DNA of 64,000 nt from JBDIAG01 sp963835085 (GTDB lineage: Bacteria; Actinomycetota; Actinomycetes; Actinomycetales; CAWJMD01), in NCBI GenBank assembly GCA_963835085.1, contig CAWIED010000001.1:2108001-2172000 (forward strand), written 5' to 3'. A model generated the notes under the pieces. The model did not search any database. It was not told where the DNA came from and was given only the letters and a program-made list of their open reading frames with translations. Position 1 is the stretch's first letter. The number at the start of each line of letters is the position of its first letter. The position numbers and the translations under genes are program-made. Positions 25,019-35,180 of the stretch are shown in pieces.

Positions 25019-28000
25019 CTACTGGCTGTCGACCAGCTCGTCCCGCGCATCCTCGGATTCCGGCGCCTCGCGCTGCAGCCGCTGGCTGATCACGGTGGAG
25101 ACGCCGTCGCCGCGCATGGTCACGCCGTACAACGCGTCGGCGCCCTCCATCGTGCGCTTCTGGTGGGTGATGACGATGAGCTGTGACGAGTCCCGCAACT
25201 CCGCGAAGATGTCGATCAACCGGCCCAGGTTCACATCGTCGAGGGCGGCCTCCACCTCGTCCATCACGTAGAACGGGCTGGGCCGCGCCTTGAAGATCGA
25301 CACAAGCAGCGCCACCGCCGTCAGCGAACGTTCGCCACCCGACAGCAACGACAGCCTCTTGACTTTCTTGCCCGCCGGCCGCGCCTCCACCTCGATGCCC
25401 GTGGTGAGCAGGTTGTCGGGGTCGGTCAGCACCAGCCGGCCCTCACCGCCCGGGAACAATCGCGAGAAGACCCCGACGAACTGTTCGGCGGTGTCGGCGA
25501 AGGCCTCGCCGAACACCTGCTCGACCCGCGCGTCGATCTCCGTCACGATGCCGAGCAGATCGGCCTTGGAGCGCTTGAGGTCGTCCAACTGCTCAACGAG
25601 AAACTTGTGACGCTCCTCCAGAGCCGAGAACTCTTCCAGCGCAAGCGGATTCACTTTGCCCAGCGCATTGAGCGCCCGCTCGGCCTTGCGCAGCCGCTTC
25701 TCCTGCTCGGCGCGAACGAAGGGCACGGGCTGCGGCGGCGTCTCGGGCTCGGCATCCCCAGGAGCAGGAGGCGAGGGCGGCACCGGCAGATGCGGGCCGA
25801 ACTCCTCCACCAACACGTCGGTCTCGAGCCCCAGCTCGTTCCCGGCGCGCTCGCCCAGCTGCTCGATCCGCAGCCGCTGCTGCGTCCGCGCCACCTCATC
25901 GGCATGGGCCGCGTCGGTGAGTTGCCTCAACTCAGCACCGAGGATGTCGAGGCGCTCGCGCTCCTGACTCAGCTGCGCCTCCCGTTCGGCCCGCTCCCGC
26001 TCGACCTCGTCGCGAGCGTCGGCGGCCGCGGCCACGGCATGGTCGAGCAACGAGACCAGCTGGGCCGTGCCCAGTTCAACGGCCGCTGCCACGACGGCCT
26101 GCCGCCGGCGCTGCTCGGCGCGGGCGGCGGCCCGCTCCCGAGCCTGCTCCTCGCGCATGGCCGCTCGTTCGAGCGCATCGGCCCGACCGGACAACCCGCG
26201 CAGCCGCTCCTCGGCGGTACGCAGCCCCAACCGAGCCTCGGTCTCGGCGGCACGCGCGGCCTGGGCCTGGCTTGCCAGCGCGTCGCGCTCGGTGGTGTCG
26301 GGATCGGTGTCGGCGTCCGAGGCCAGCGCCTGGGCCGCTTCGAGCCGCTCCGTGAGGGCGGCCAACGCTGTGGAGTCGTCCTTCAACGCTGCGCGGGCTG
26401 CGGTCAGGGACGACTCGAGGCGCGCGGCCTCGGCACCCGCCGAGCGCACGGCCGAGGCCAGCTGACCGAGCCGCTCTGCCACCGCGGCGAACTTCGCATC
26501 GCTGTCGTGCAGACGTTCCAACGCGTGCGCCACCCGCTCGTCGGCCGCCTTCGCTCGCGCCCGGGCAGCCTGCAGCGCGAACCGGGTCTGCTCACCGCGA
26601 CGGACGGCCTCCCCGAGGGCGTCGGCGGCCTCGTCGGCGGCGGCCTGCACGTGCAGCACGCTGTGCTGGCCGGCTGATCCACCGCTGGCCACAGCCGCGC
26701 CCAGCACGTCGCCTTCCCGCGTAACGGCCACGAGATCGCTTCGGGCAGAGACGATCTGACGTGCGAGTGCCAGGTCGTCCACCACCACCACGTCACGCAA
26801 CAACCGGTACAAAGCCGGTGCGAGCTCGGCGGTGGTCTGTACGAGCTCCATGGCGCCCCGCGCACCCTCGGGCACGTTCTGCGACGGCGCACCGGCAAGT
26901 GGCGCGGCAACCAACCCGGCCAGCGGCCCGGCAACCAACCCCGCCAGCGGCCCGGCAACCAACCCCGCCAACGGCTCGGCAACCAACCCGGCCAGCGGCT
27001 CAGCATCCGGCCCGCCGGCACCCACGAGTAGCCCCGCCTGGCCGGCGTCGGTCTCCTTCAGGTGGCGCAGGGCGTCGACTGCGGCGTCGAGGGAGGCGAC
27101 GGCCACCGCATCGGCGGTGACTCCGAGGGCCGCGGCGATGGCGTCGGCGTCTTCGGGTTGCACCTGTACGAGGGCTGCGACGGTGCCGAGCACTCCCGAC
27201 AGACTCGCGTCCGCGGCCAGCAGCGCGCCCGAGCCGTCGGCGCGCGAAAGCCCCAGTTCCAGCGCCTCCTTGCGGGCCGACCAGGTGGCGCGGTCTTTCT
27301 CGGCGGCCCGCTCGGCCTCCACGAGCCGGCTCACCTCGGCGGCGGCCGCGTCGGCCTCGGCCACGGCGTCGGCGTGTTCGGCGTCGAGCCCCTCCTCGCC
27401 CTCCTCCACGCCGGCCACCTGCTGCTCGAGCAGGCTGAACTCCTCCTGCGCCGTGCGCCCACGCTGAGCGGCCTCCCTCGCAGCCACGCTCAGCCGGCCG
27501 ATCTCGGCCTCGGTGGCCTCGAGCCGACTGCGCTTGGCGGCCACCTGACCGTTGAGCCGGGCCAGCCCTTCGCGACGATCGGCCTGAGCTCGCAACCAAG
27601 TGGCGACTTCCTGCTCGGCACGCGCATGAGCCTGCTCGGCCTCGCTGCGTGCACTGACGCGCTGCTCCAACAGCCGAGCGGCCACCTCGACCTCGCCGGC
27701 CAGCGCGTTCTCCTGTTCGCGCGCCCTGGCCGCATCGGCGCGTAGCCGGTCGGGATCGGCGCGACCGGTGTCGGCATCGACCGACTCCTGACTGCCCAGC
27801 AGGCGATGCCGCTCGGCGGCCAGACCCGCGGTGCCGCGGGCACGCTCGCGTAGCCCGGAGAGCTCGAACCAGGTCTGGGAGACCTCCCGCATCCGCGGGG
27901 CGGCCTCCGCGGCCTGGGCACCGAGCCGGTCGAGGACGGCCCGCGCGCCGGTGATCGCCTCTTCCACCTCGCGACGGCGCGCCAACAGCGCCGTCTCGTC

Positions 28001-28738
28001 CGCCACCTCCTGCTCGAGAGTGGACGTCAGCTGCACCAGTTCGTCGGCGAGCAGACGGGCCTTGGCGTCGCGGGCATCGGCCTGGATCGTCACAGCGCGA
28101 CGGGCGACGTCGGCCTGCCTGCCCAAGGGGCCGAGCTGGCGACGGATCTCTGCGGTGAGGTCGGCCAGCCGGGTCAGGTTGGCCTGCATGGTGTCGAGCT
28201 TGCGAAGCGCCTTCTCCTTGCGCTTGCGGTGCTTGAGGACCCCGGCGGCCTCCTCGATGAACCCCCGCCGCTCCTCTGGGCTCGCCCGCAGCACCGCGTC
28301 GAGCTGACCCTGCCCCACGATCACATGCATCTCCCGGCCGATGCCGGAGTCGCTGAGCAGTTCCTGGACGTCGAGCAGCCGCACCGACGAGCCGTTGATG
28401 GCGTACTCAGAGCCGCCCGAACGGAACATCGTGCGCGAGATCGTCACCTCGGAGTAGTCGATCGGCAGGGCACCGTCGCTGTTGTCGATGGTGAGGGCCA
28501 CCTCGGCCCTGCCCAGGGGCGGACGGCCGGCGGTGCCGGCGAAGATGACGTCCTCCATCTTTCCGCCGCGCAGGCTCTTGGCGCCCTGCTCGCCCATCAC
28601 CCATGCCAGCGCATCGACGACATTGGACTTGCCCGACCCGTTAGGCCCCACCACACACGTGATTCCCGGCTCCAGCCGCAGCGTGGTCGCCGAGGCGAAC
28701 GACTTGAAGCCCTTCAGCGTCAGGGACTTCAAGTACAC
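25019..28738 (-). CDS. smc: Chromosome segregation protein SMC
   Basis: SMC forms the ATP-driven condensin ring that organises and segregates the chromosome. The 1239-residue protein has the Walker A GPNGSGKSNVVDAL (about 32-45), two long coiled coils, a central hinge (about 510-690), the signature LSGGERSLTAVALL and Walker B FYVMDEVEAALD near the C-terminus. GTG start with GAAGGG 8 nt upstream. An unusual five-fold eight-residue repeat (PLAGLVA) is inserted in the hinge. ScpA and ScpB are not in the window. Confidence 0.97.
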   Translation of the reverse strand: MYLKSLTLKGFKSFASATTLRLEPGITCVVGPNGSGKSNVVDALAWVMGEQGAKSLRGGKMEDVIFAGTAGRPPLGRAEVALTIDNSDGALPIDYSEVTISRTMFRSGGSEYAINGSSVRLLDVQELLSDSGIGREMHVIVGQGQLDAVLRASPEERRGFIEEAAGVLKHRKRKEKALRKLDTMQANLTRLADLTAEIRRQLGPLGRQADVARRAVTIQADARDAKARLLADELVQLTSTLEQEVADETALLARRREVEEAITGARAVLDRLGAQAAEAAPRMREVSQTWFELSGLRERARGTAGLAAERHRLLGSQESVDADTGRADPDRLRADAARAREQENALAGEVEVAARLLEQRVSARSEAEQAHARAEQEVATWLRAQADRREGLARLNGQVAAKRSRLEATEAEIGRLSVAAREAAQRGRTAQEEFSLLEQQVAGVEEGEEGLDAEHADAVAEADAAAAEVSRLVEAERAAEKDRATWSARKEALELGLSRADGSGALLAADASLSGVLGTVAALVQVQPEDADAIAAALGVTADAVAVASLDAAVDALRHLKETDAGQAGLLVGAGGPDAEPLAGLVAEPLAGLVAGPLAGLVAGPLAGLVAAPLAGAPSQNVPEGARGAMELVQTTAELAPALYRLLRDVVVVDDLALARQIVSARSDLVAVTREGDVLGAAVASGGSAGQHSVLHVQAAADEAADALGEAVRRGEQTRFALQAARARAKAADERVAHALERLHDSDAKFAAVAERLGQLASAVRSAGAEAARLESSLTAARAALKDDSTALAALTERLEAAQALASDADTDPDTTERDALASQAQAARAAETEARLGLRTAEERLRGLSGRADALERAAMREEQARERAAARAEQRRRQAVVAAAVELGTAQLVSLLDHAVAAAADARDEVERERAEREAQLSQERERLDILGAELRQLTDAAHADEVARTQQRLRIEQLGERAGNELGLETDVLVEEFGPHLPVPPSPPAPGDAEPETPPQPVPFVRAEQEKRLRKAERALNALGKVNPLALEEFSALEERHKFLVEQLDDLKRSKADLLGIVTEIDARVEQVFGEAFADTAEQFVGVFSRLFPGGEGRLVLTDPDNLLTTGIEVEARPAGKKVKRLSLLSGGERSLTAVALLVSIFKARPSPFYVMDEVEAALDDVNLGRLIDIFAELRDSSQLIVITHQKRTMEGADALYGVTMRGDGVSTVISQRLQREAPESEDARDELVDSQ
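26898..27017 (-). repeat. Five 24-bp tandem repeats inside the smc hinge
   Basis: Five in-frame units of 24 bp (GGCCCGGCAACCAACCCCGC-like on the plus strand) encode EPLAGLVA, GPLAGLVA, GPLAGLVA, APLAGAPS and the preceding variant. Units 2 and 3 are identical at the DNA level, so the expansion is recent. The frame is kept. Confidence 0.85.
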
Positions 28739-28948
28739 GCGGGGTTCCCTTCGTCATGTAGCCCGAGATGAGTCGCCAGCCCCGACCTCGATCGACACTA
28801 TTGGCCCGTATCGGCCGAGGCTATCGCGGCAGATGCACGAGCCCGACCCTGCCGAGCGAGCTAACCGTTCGGTATCTGCGCCCATCGTGCGGAAAGTTGG
28901 CCGCAACACCGCCTGCTGGGGGGTAGCGGCCAGTCTATGGTGTCAGCC

Positions 28949-30391
28949 ATGGACGCCCTCGACCTTTCGCGGCTGCAGTTCGGCGCGACCACGGTGTATC
29001 ACTTCATGTTCGTGCCACTGACTATCGGCCTGTCTCCGATCGTGGCGATCCTACAGACGATCTGGTTCCGCACGAAGGACGAGAAGTGGTACAAGCTCAC
29101 TCGTTTCTTCGGCAAGCTGCTGCTCATCAACTTCGCCATCGGAGTTGCCACCGGCATCGTGCAGGAGTTCCAGTTCGGCATGAACTGGAGCGAGTACTCA
29201 CGCTTCGTGGGTGACGTGTTCGGTGCTCCGCTGGCTATCGAAGCCCTGGCCGCCTTCATGATCGAGTCGACCTTCCTCGGCCTGTGGATCTTCGGGTGGG
29301 ATCGACTGCCCCGCCGCATCCACCTCGCGTGCATCTGGCTGGTATCGCTGGGCACCTGGTCGAGCGCGTACTTCATCATCGCGGCCAACTCGTTCATGCA
29401 GCACCCGGTGGGCGCGGCGTACAACCCGCAGTCCGGGCGCGCGGAGCTCAAGAGCATCGGCGCGGTGCTCACGAACCCCACCACCCTGGTGGCGTTCCCG
29501 CACGTCATCATGGGCGCCCTGCTCACCGGTTCCACCTTCGTCACCGGCATCGCCACCTGGTGGATGGTCAGGGCCGCCCGCTCCGGCCAGCTCGAAACCG
29601 CCCGGATCTTCCGCGGTGGTGTCATCGTGGGCCTCTGCGCGCTGATCGTGGCCGGTGTCGGGGTGATGGGCAGCGGCGACCAGCAGGCCAAGATCATGTT
29701 CAAGCAGCAGCCGATGAAGATGGCCGCGGCCGAGGGCCTGTGCGACGGCCGCAACGGAGTGCCCTTCTCGATCCTGGCGATCGGCGATCTCACCAACGAC
29801 TGCGCCAACGTCGACCACGTGCTCGAGCTGCCGGGCCTCACCTCGTTCCTGGCCGACGGCAACTTCACGTCCCACCTCAACGGCATCAACCAGCTGCAGC
29901 CCATGTACGAGAAGAAGTACGGCCCCAATCAGGACTACGCCCCGAACCTCGGCATCACCTACTGGGCGTTCCGCCTGATGATCGGCTTCGCCGCCTTCTC
30001 CGGCTTGCTGGCTGTGGCAGCGCTGTGGTTCACCCGGGGCAAGCGAATCCCCAAGTTCGCCTGGCTCGGCACCCTGGCGATCGTCGCCATCCCGATGCCA
30101 TTCCTCGGCAACTCCTTCGGCTGGATCTTCACGGAGATGGGTCGCCAGCCGTGGGTCGTCAACCCCAACCCGACGGGCAGCGCCGACCTCCGGCTCCTCG
30201 TCTCAGCGGGAGTATCACCCAATTCCGGGTTGATCGTGGCTACCTCGCTCATCGGCTTCACCCTGCTCTACAGCGTGCTGGCCGTGTTCTGGGTGCGGCT
30301 GATGCTGCGCTACGCCCGAGAAGGCCTGCCGGACGAGGCTGAGCCGCAGCTCGTCACATCTGATGACGACACCCTCCACTTCGCGTACTGA
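28949..30391 (+). CDS. cydA: Cytochrome bd oxidase subunit I
   Basis: CydA carries haems b558, b595 and d and oxidises menaquinol with high oxygen affinity. The 480-residue protein has the axial H18 in TTVYHFMFVPL, the GIVQEFQFGMNWSEYSRFVGD region (about 72-92) and the GRQPWVV block. ATG 28949 was preferred over the in-frame ATG at 28937 because it gives the canonical MDALDLSRLQFG start and TATGGT ends 7 nt before it, the leaderless pattern seen repeatedly here. First gene of cydABDC, divergent from smc. Confidence 0.95.
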   Translation: MDALDLSRLQFGATTVYHFMFVPLTIGLSPIVAILQTIWFRTKDEKWYKLTRFFGKLLLINFAIGVATGIVQEFQFGMNWSEYSRFVGDVFGAPLAIEALAAFMIESTFLGLWIFGWDRLPRRIHLACIWLVSLGTWSSAYFIIAANSFMQHPVGAAYNPQSGRAELKSIGAVLTNPTTLVAFPHVIMGALLTGSTFVTGIATWWMVRAARSGQLETARIFRGGVIVGLCALIVAGVGVMGSGDQQAKIMFKQQPMKMAAAEGLCDGRNGVPFSILAIGDLTNDCANVDHVLELPGLTSFLADGNFTSHLNGINQLQPMYEKKYGPNQDYAPNLGITYWAFRLMIGFAAFSGLLAVAALWFTRGKRIPKFAWLGTLAIVAIPMPFLGNSFGWIFTEMGRQPWVVNPNPTGSADLRLLVSAGVSPNSGLIVATSLIGFTLLYSVLAVFWVRLMLRYAREGLPDEAEPQLVTSDDDTLHFAY

Positions 30392-30415
30392 CCAGGAACT
30401 CCGGGAGACACAGTT

Positions 30416-31489
30416 ATGGACCTCAGCGTCGTCTGGTTCGTCATCATCGCCCTGTTGTGGACGGGCTATCTCGTGCTCGAAGGCTTCGATTTCGGGGTGG
30501 GGTTGCTGACGCCCATCATCGGAAACAAGCGAGTCTACGGAGCCGAGCGTGGCGAGAAGCGTCGCCGGGTGCTCATCAACGCCATCGGTCCGGTGTGGGA
30601 TGGCAACGAGGTCTGGCTCCTCACGGCCGGCGGCGCCATGTTCGCCGCCTTTCCGGAGTGGTACGCCACCATGTTCAGCGGCTTCTATCTCGCGCTGTTC
30701 CTCATCCTCGTGGCACTTATTCTGCGAGTGTGCGCCTTCGAGTGGCGGGCGAAGATCAACTCCGAGCGCTGGCGCAACGGCTGGGACAGGGTGATCGTCT
30801 TCGGCGTGTTCGTACCGTCGGTGATGTGGGGAGTGGCCTTCGGCAACCTCGTCCGCGGAGTCCCGATCGACGCGCACAAGAACTTCACCGGCAATCTGCT
30901 GACCTTGCTCAACCCGTATTCGCTGTTGACCGGCCTGGTGACCTTGTCGGTCTTCCTGTTGCACGGCGCGGTCTTCATCGCACTGAAGACCTCCGGGGAG
31001 GTGCGTGACGACGCGAGCGATCTGGCCGTCAAGTTCGCCCCGGCCGCCCTGGTGATCGCGGGCGTCTGGGCACTGTGGACGCAACTGTCCTACGGCAAGG
31101 CCTGGACCTGGTTGCCGGTGCTGATCGCGGCAGCCATGCTGGTGGGCACCATGCTGATGACCCGGGCTCGCAACGAGAAGGCCGCCTTCGCCATGACGTG
31201 CGTGACGATCATCTGCGCGGTAATGCTGATCTTCGGCTGCCTGTACCCGAACGTGATGCCGTCGACCACCAACCCGGCGTACTCGTTGACGATCCACAAC
31301 GCCTCCTCCACCCCCTACACCCTCAAGGTCATGTCGTTCGTCGCGCTGGTGTTCACGCCGCTGGTGCTGATCTACCAGGGCTGGACGTACTGGGTGTTTC
31401 GCCAGCGGCTGTCGGCGGCGAACTTCGGCGAGCACCACGGCCTGACCTTCGGCCCGTCCAAGAGCCACGCTTCGACCTCTCGACACTGA
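30416..31489 (+). CDS. cydB: Cytochrome bd oxidase subunit II
   Basis: This 357-residue integral membrane partner of CydA begins with the typical LLWTGYLVLEGFDFGVG and contains GPVWDGNEVWLLTAGGAMFAAFP (region about 62-84). The ATG has GGGAG 10 nt upstream and lies 24 bp after cydA. Together they form the quinol oxidase used at low oxygen or under stress. Confidence 0.96.
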   Translation: MDLSVVWFVIIALLWTGYLVLEGFDFGVGLLTPIIGNKRVYGAERGEKRRRVLINAIGPVWDGNEVWLLTAGGAMFAAFPEWYATMFSGFYLALFLILVALILRVCAFEWRAKINSERWRNGWDRVIVFGVFVPSVMWGVAFGNLVRGVPIDAHKNFTGNLLTLLNPYSLLTGLVTLSVFLLHGAVFIALKTSGEVRDDASDLAVKFAPAALVIAGVWALWTQLSYGKAWTWLPVLIAAAMLVGTMLMTRARNEKAAFAMTCVTIICAVMLIFGCLYPNVMPSTTNPAYSLTIHNASSTPYTLKVMSFVALVFTPLVLIYQGWTYWVFRQRLSAANFGEHHGLTFGPSKSHASTSRH

Positions 31490-31495
31490 CCCCGG

Positions 31496-33232
31496 GTGCG
31501 CCCTCTCGATCCTCGACTCCTGGCCGCCGCAAGTTCCGCGCGGCGCTGGGTGATCCTTGCTGGCCTGCTGCAGGTGGCTTCGGGGGCCGTGCTCGCGGCC
31601 CAGGCACTGGTGCTGGCCCATGCGGTGGCAGGGGTGGTGGGCGGCCGGCCCGCGTCCACCGTCGTGCTACCCGCCTTCTGGCTGGCGCTGGCTCTCGGAG
31701 TTCGGGCCACGCTGGCGGCGGTGGCCGCCCGATTCGCTGATCGAGCGGCCACCCTGGTGGTGCGGCAACTCCGCTCCGCGGTGCTCGATCACGTCGAACA
31801 GGTGGGCCTGGGCGGCCGCTCGGCCGCCGACCTGGGCACGCTGGTGACGTCGGGCCTCGACCAGCTGGACGGCTACCTTGTGCGCTACCTGCCGCAACTG
31901 CTGGCCACAGCCCTCGTGACGCCCATTCTGCTGGTGGTGGTGTTCACCCAGGACGTGATCTCGGGGCTCATCATGGCCGTCACCCTCCCCCTCGTGCCGT
32001 TCTTCATGGCGCTCGTGGGGTGGACCACGCAGAAGCTCTCCGACGACCGGATGACGCGGATGCGTCGCCTCGGCGACCAGGTGCTCGACCTCGTGGCAGG
32101 CCTGCCGACGCTGCGGGCCCTGGGCCGGGCGTTGCCGCAGGCGGCGCGCGTGCGAGCAGCCGGGGACGCCTACCGTGCCAGCACGTCCAAGGTGCTGCAG
32201 GTCGCCTTCCTGTCGGGCTTCGTGCTCGAACTCCTGACCACCATCTCGGTGGCCCTGGTGGCCGTCGGCATCGGCATGCGGCTGGTGTTCGGCGAGATGA
32301 GCCTGACCACCGGTCTGGCCGTGCTGATCCTGGCCCCCGAGGTGTACCTGCCCTTGCGTCTGGTGGGTCAGCACTTCCACGCCAGCACCGATGGCATCGC
32401 GGCCGCCGCTGCGGCTCTAGCGGTTCTGGAGGAGGACGCCCCGGAGGGGTCGAAAGCCGAGCAGCCGCGTGCGGTCACCCACGTCGTGGAGGTGCGCTGG
32501 GAGAACGTCTCGATCGCTCAGCCCTCGCGCGGGGGGTCGGCGCCCCACGCCTTGACCGGCTCTGCCCGGGCAGGGCAGGTCAGCGCTCTGGTGGGCCCCA
32601 ACGGGGCCGGCAAGTCGAGCGCGGTGGCCGCACTCCTGGGGCTGCGTGCGCCTAGCACCGGCCGGGTGGTGCTGGTGGGAACCGAGGCGGGCGAACCCGC
32701 CGAGGTCGATGTGCGCGAGGCGGACCTGAACGAATGGCGGGCTCAGGTGGCCTGGGTGCCCCAGCACCCCGGATTGTTCCCGGGCACGCTGCGGGAGAAC
32801 GTCGAGCTCTTCGTGCCGGGGGTGAGCGACACCGAGCTGCTGGCGGTGCAGGGCGAAGCCGGGCTCGACTCGGTGCTGGCCGAGCTGCCCGCCGGCTGGC
32901 ACACGATGTTGGGTGCCGACGGCGTAGGGCTCTCGGCCGGACAGCGACAGCGTCTTGCGCTGGCTCGGGCGCTCATCATGGTGCGCCGCGGGGCCCGGGT
33001 CTTAATCCTCGACGAGCCGAGCGCCCATCTCGACGCAGCGACCGAGGAGATCGTGTTGAACCTGGTCTCCGCCGCCGCCCGCGCCGGGCTGCTCGTGCTG
33101 CTGGTGGCACACCGGGCCAGCCTGGTGGCCGTGGCCGACCAGGTGATCGACGTGGCGAGCTCCGAGCCCGGCTCGTACGCGGGTGCTGAGCTCGACGCGC
33201 AACCCGTGCTGTCCGAGAGCCGGCCCGCGTGA
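31496..33232 (+). CDS. cydD: Thiol/haem ABC exporter subunit CydD
   Basis: CydD is one half of the heterodimeric CydDC ABC transporter needed to assemble cytochrome bd. The 578-residue protein has six transmembrane helices (about 15-300) and an ATPase with Walker A GPNGAGKSSAVAALL, signature LSAGQRQRLALARAL and Walker B VLILDEPSAHLDAAT; the H-loop is ...LLVAHRASL. The GTG lies 6 bp after the cydB stop, so translation is coupled. It overlaps cydC by four bases. Confidence 0.94.
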   Translation: MRPLDPRLLAAASSARRWVILAGLLQVASGAVLAAQALVLAHAVAGVVGGRPASTVVLPAFWLALALGVRATLAAVAARFADRAATLVVRQLRSAVLDHVEQVGLGGRSAADLGTLVTSGLDQLDGYLVRYLPQLLATALVTPILLVVVFTQDVISGLIMAVTLPLVPFFMALVGWTTQKLSDDRMTRMRRLGDQVLDLVAGLPTLRALGRALPQAARVRAAGDAYRASTSKVLQVAFLSGFVLELLTTISVALVAVGIGMRLVFGEMSLTTGLAVLILAPEVYLPLRLVGQHFHASTDGIAAAAAALAVLEEDAPEGSKAEQPRAVTHVVEVRWENVSIAQPSRGGSAPHALTGSARAGQVSALVGPNGAGKSSAVAALLGLRAPSTGRVVLVGTEAGEPAEVDVREADLNEWRAQVAWVPQHPGLFPGTLRENVELFVPGVSDTELLAVQGEAGLDSVLAELPAGWHTMLGADGVGLSAGQRQRLALARALIMVRRGARVLILDEPSAHLDAATEEIVLNLVSAAARAGLLVLLVAHRASLVAVADQVIDVASSEPGSYAGAELDAQPVLSESRPA

Positions 33233-34986
33233 GCAGCGTGGAGGCCGGCACGGTCGTCCGGGTGGCGAGCGCTCGGCGGCACCCGCGGCGGACCGGCCCC
33301 GGTCAGGGATTGCGCGCGGTGCTGCCCGCGTGTGAACTGCCGCTGCGCAGCCTGGTCTGGGCGGTGCTGCTGGGCGCTCTGGGCGTGGGCTGCGCCGTGG
33401 CGCTCATGGGATTCTCGGCCTGGCTCATCGCGAGGGCCTCCCAGCATCCGCTCGTGCTCGACTTGTCGGTCGTGGTCGTCTCGGTGCGTGCCTTCGGCAT
33501 CGGCCGGGCTTTGTTCCGCTACCTCGAACGGCTGGCGTCGCACTCCGTGGCCCTGTCCGGGCTGGTCACCCTACGCACCAGGTTGTATGCGGCCCTGGCC
33601 TCCGGTGATCCACGGTTGGCCCTCGGTCTGCGCCGGGGCGACCTGCTGGCGCGGGTGGGCGCCGACGTCGACCAGATGGGCGACGTGGTGATCAAGGGGC
33701 TGCTGCCGTTCGGCATCGCCGCCCTGGTGTGCGCCGGCGCTGTGCTCACCAGCTTGCTGGTGTTACCGGCCGCCGGGTTGGGGCTGCTGGTGGCGGTGCT
33801 GTTGGCCGGCCTGCTGTCACCCTGGCTGGCTGCTCGCTCCGCCGCCCAGGCACACGCCGCCGCGGTCGAGGCGCGCGCCCAGATCTCCGCCGGCACCCTC
33901 GCCCATCTCGACGCGCTCGATGAGCTCCGGGTGGCCGGTGCCGCCGCCGCCTCGCGGCACGTGCTCAACCGGTGGGAGGACGAACAGGTCGACGCCGTGG
34001 ATCGCGCCGCGTTGCCGGCCGCTGCCGCCGCGGCGCTGCAGCACGTGGCCGTCGCGATCGGTGTCCTCACGGGGCTGGTCTTCGGGGCTCAGGCCGTACA
34101 GAGCGGCCAGATCGGTGAGGTGTGGCTGGCCGTCGTCGCGCTGCTTCCGCTGGCCGCGCTCGATGCGTGCTCCGACCTGCCCACCGCCGCCGCAGAGCTC
34201 GTAGCAGGCGAGCGCGCGGCCCGAAGGCTGGCGCCGCTGCTGGCGTCCGAGGCCGGCGACCTGCGAGCAGCCCAACCCATCGAATCGCAGCCAGCGGCGC
34301 CCCAGGTCGGTGCTGCGCCAGCGGCCGGTGAGGCTGCGCCGCTACGCCGGGCAACGGAGTCGGCCTCGACCCCACAGGTGTTGCGAGCCCGGGGACTACA
34401 GGTCGGCTGGGACTATCCGCTGGCCGGTGTGCCCGGCGAGCTCGAGATCGTCCCGGGCCGCTTCCTGGCGATCACCGGCCCGAGCGGGGCCGGCAAGACC
34501 ACCCTGGGGCTCACCTTGGCCGGGCTGATCCGCCCGCTGGGGGGCGAAGTGAGCCTCGGCGCCCAACCGCTGGACGACATCGCCGACCTGCCCCGTCGAG
34601 TGTCGTTCACGGCTCACGACGCGCACGTGTTCGGCACCAGCCTGCGCGAGAACCTTCTGGTGGCCGCAGCGGCGGGCACCGACGACGACGCGTTGCTCGA
34701 CGCGGCCCGACGCGCCGGCCTCGGCCCGTGGATCGCCGGCCTCCCCGATGGTCTCGACACGAGCCTGGCGCCGGGCGGCGACAACCTCTCCGGCGGGGAG
34801 CGCCGGCGTTTGCTGCTGGCCCGTGCGCTGCTCACCGGTTCCGACGTCCTGCTCCTCGACGAACCCACCGAACACCTCGACCCTGACGCTGCCACAACGG
34901 TTTTCGCTGAGCTGGCTGCTCTCGCCCACGGCGAACCAGGCCTACCGGGCCGGCCGTCGTCGTCATCACACATGAGGAATCGGTGA
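33229..34986 (+). CDS. cydC: Thiol/haem ABC exporter subunit CydC, frameshifted near the end
   Basis: This is the partner of CydD. The 585-residue frame has the membrane domain (about 35-320), Walker A TGPSGAGKTTLG, signature LSGGERRRLLLARAL and Walker B LLLDEPTEHLD. After about residue 568 the frame turns into a non-homologous Ser-rich end. In another frame the expected continuation VVVITHEESVSADAVVEVL is present and stops at 35048. The H-loop histidine (ITH) is therefore lost from the listed frame by a one- or two-base indel near 34940-34960. It may be a real mutation, programmed slippage or a sequencing error in a GC-rich run. Confidence 0.88.
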   Translation: MSSVEAGTVVRVASARRHPRRTGPGQGLRAVLPACELPLRSLVWAVLLGALGVGCAVALMGFSAWLIARASQHPLVLDLSVVVVSVRAFGIGRALFRYLERLASHSVALSGLVTLRTRLYAALASGDPRLALGLRRGDLLARVGADVDQMGDVVIKGLLPFGIAALVCAGAVLTSLLVLPAAGLGLLVAVLLAGLLSPWLAARSAAQAHAAAVEARAQISAGTLAHLDALDELRVAGAAAASRHVLNRWEDEQVDAVDRAALPAAAAAALQHVAVAIGVLTGLVFGAQAVQSGQIGEVWLAVVALLPLAALDACSDLPTAAAELVAGERAARRLAPLLASEAGDLRAAQPIESQPAAPQVGAAPAAGEAAPLRRATESASTPQVLRARGLQVGWDYPLAGVPGELEIVPGRFLAITGPSGAGKTTLGLTLAGLIRPLGGEVSLGAQPLDDIADLPRRVSFTAHDAHVFGTSLRENLLVAAAAGTDDDALLDAARRAGLGPWIAGLPDGLDTSLAPGGDNLSGGERRRLLLARALLTGSDVLLLDEPTEHLDPDAATTVFAELAALAHGEPGLPGRPSSSSHMRNR

Positions 34987-35180
34987 GCGCCGACGCCGTG
35001 GTCGAGGTACTCCCCCGCAGGCATCCGGACGGCCGGCCAGCCCTCTGAGGGCGCACCAGCGCCCGAGTGCTTGGGCTCGTCCGCGATGGCGAGTCATCCG
35101 GTGCCGAACCGTGACATCGCGTGGGTCCCAGCCCCAACAGCTCGGCCACCCGATCGGTGAGCTGGCGCTTGTTGAGTGAC

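Noticed and set aside
23102..25186. 694-codon plus-strand frame opposite ftsY
   Set aside because: Ser/Thr/Arg-rich shadow; ftsY has all SRP-GTPase motifs.
30215..31621. 468-codon minus-strand frame opposite cydB
   Set aside because: Shadow of cydB; no motif and no ribosome site.
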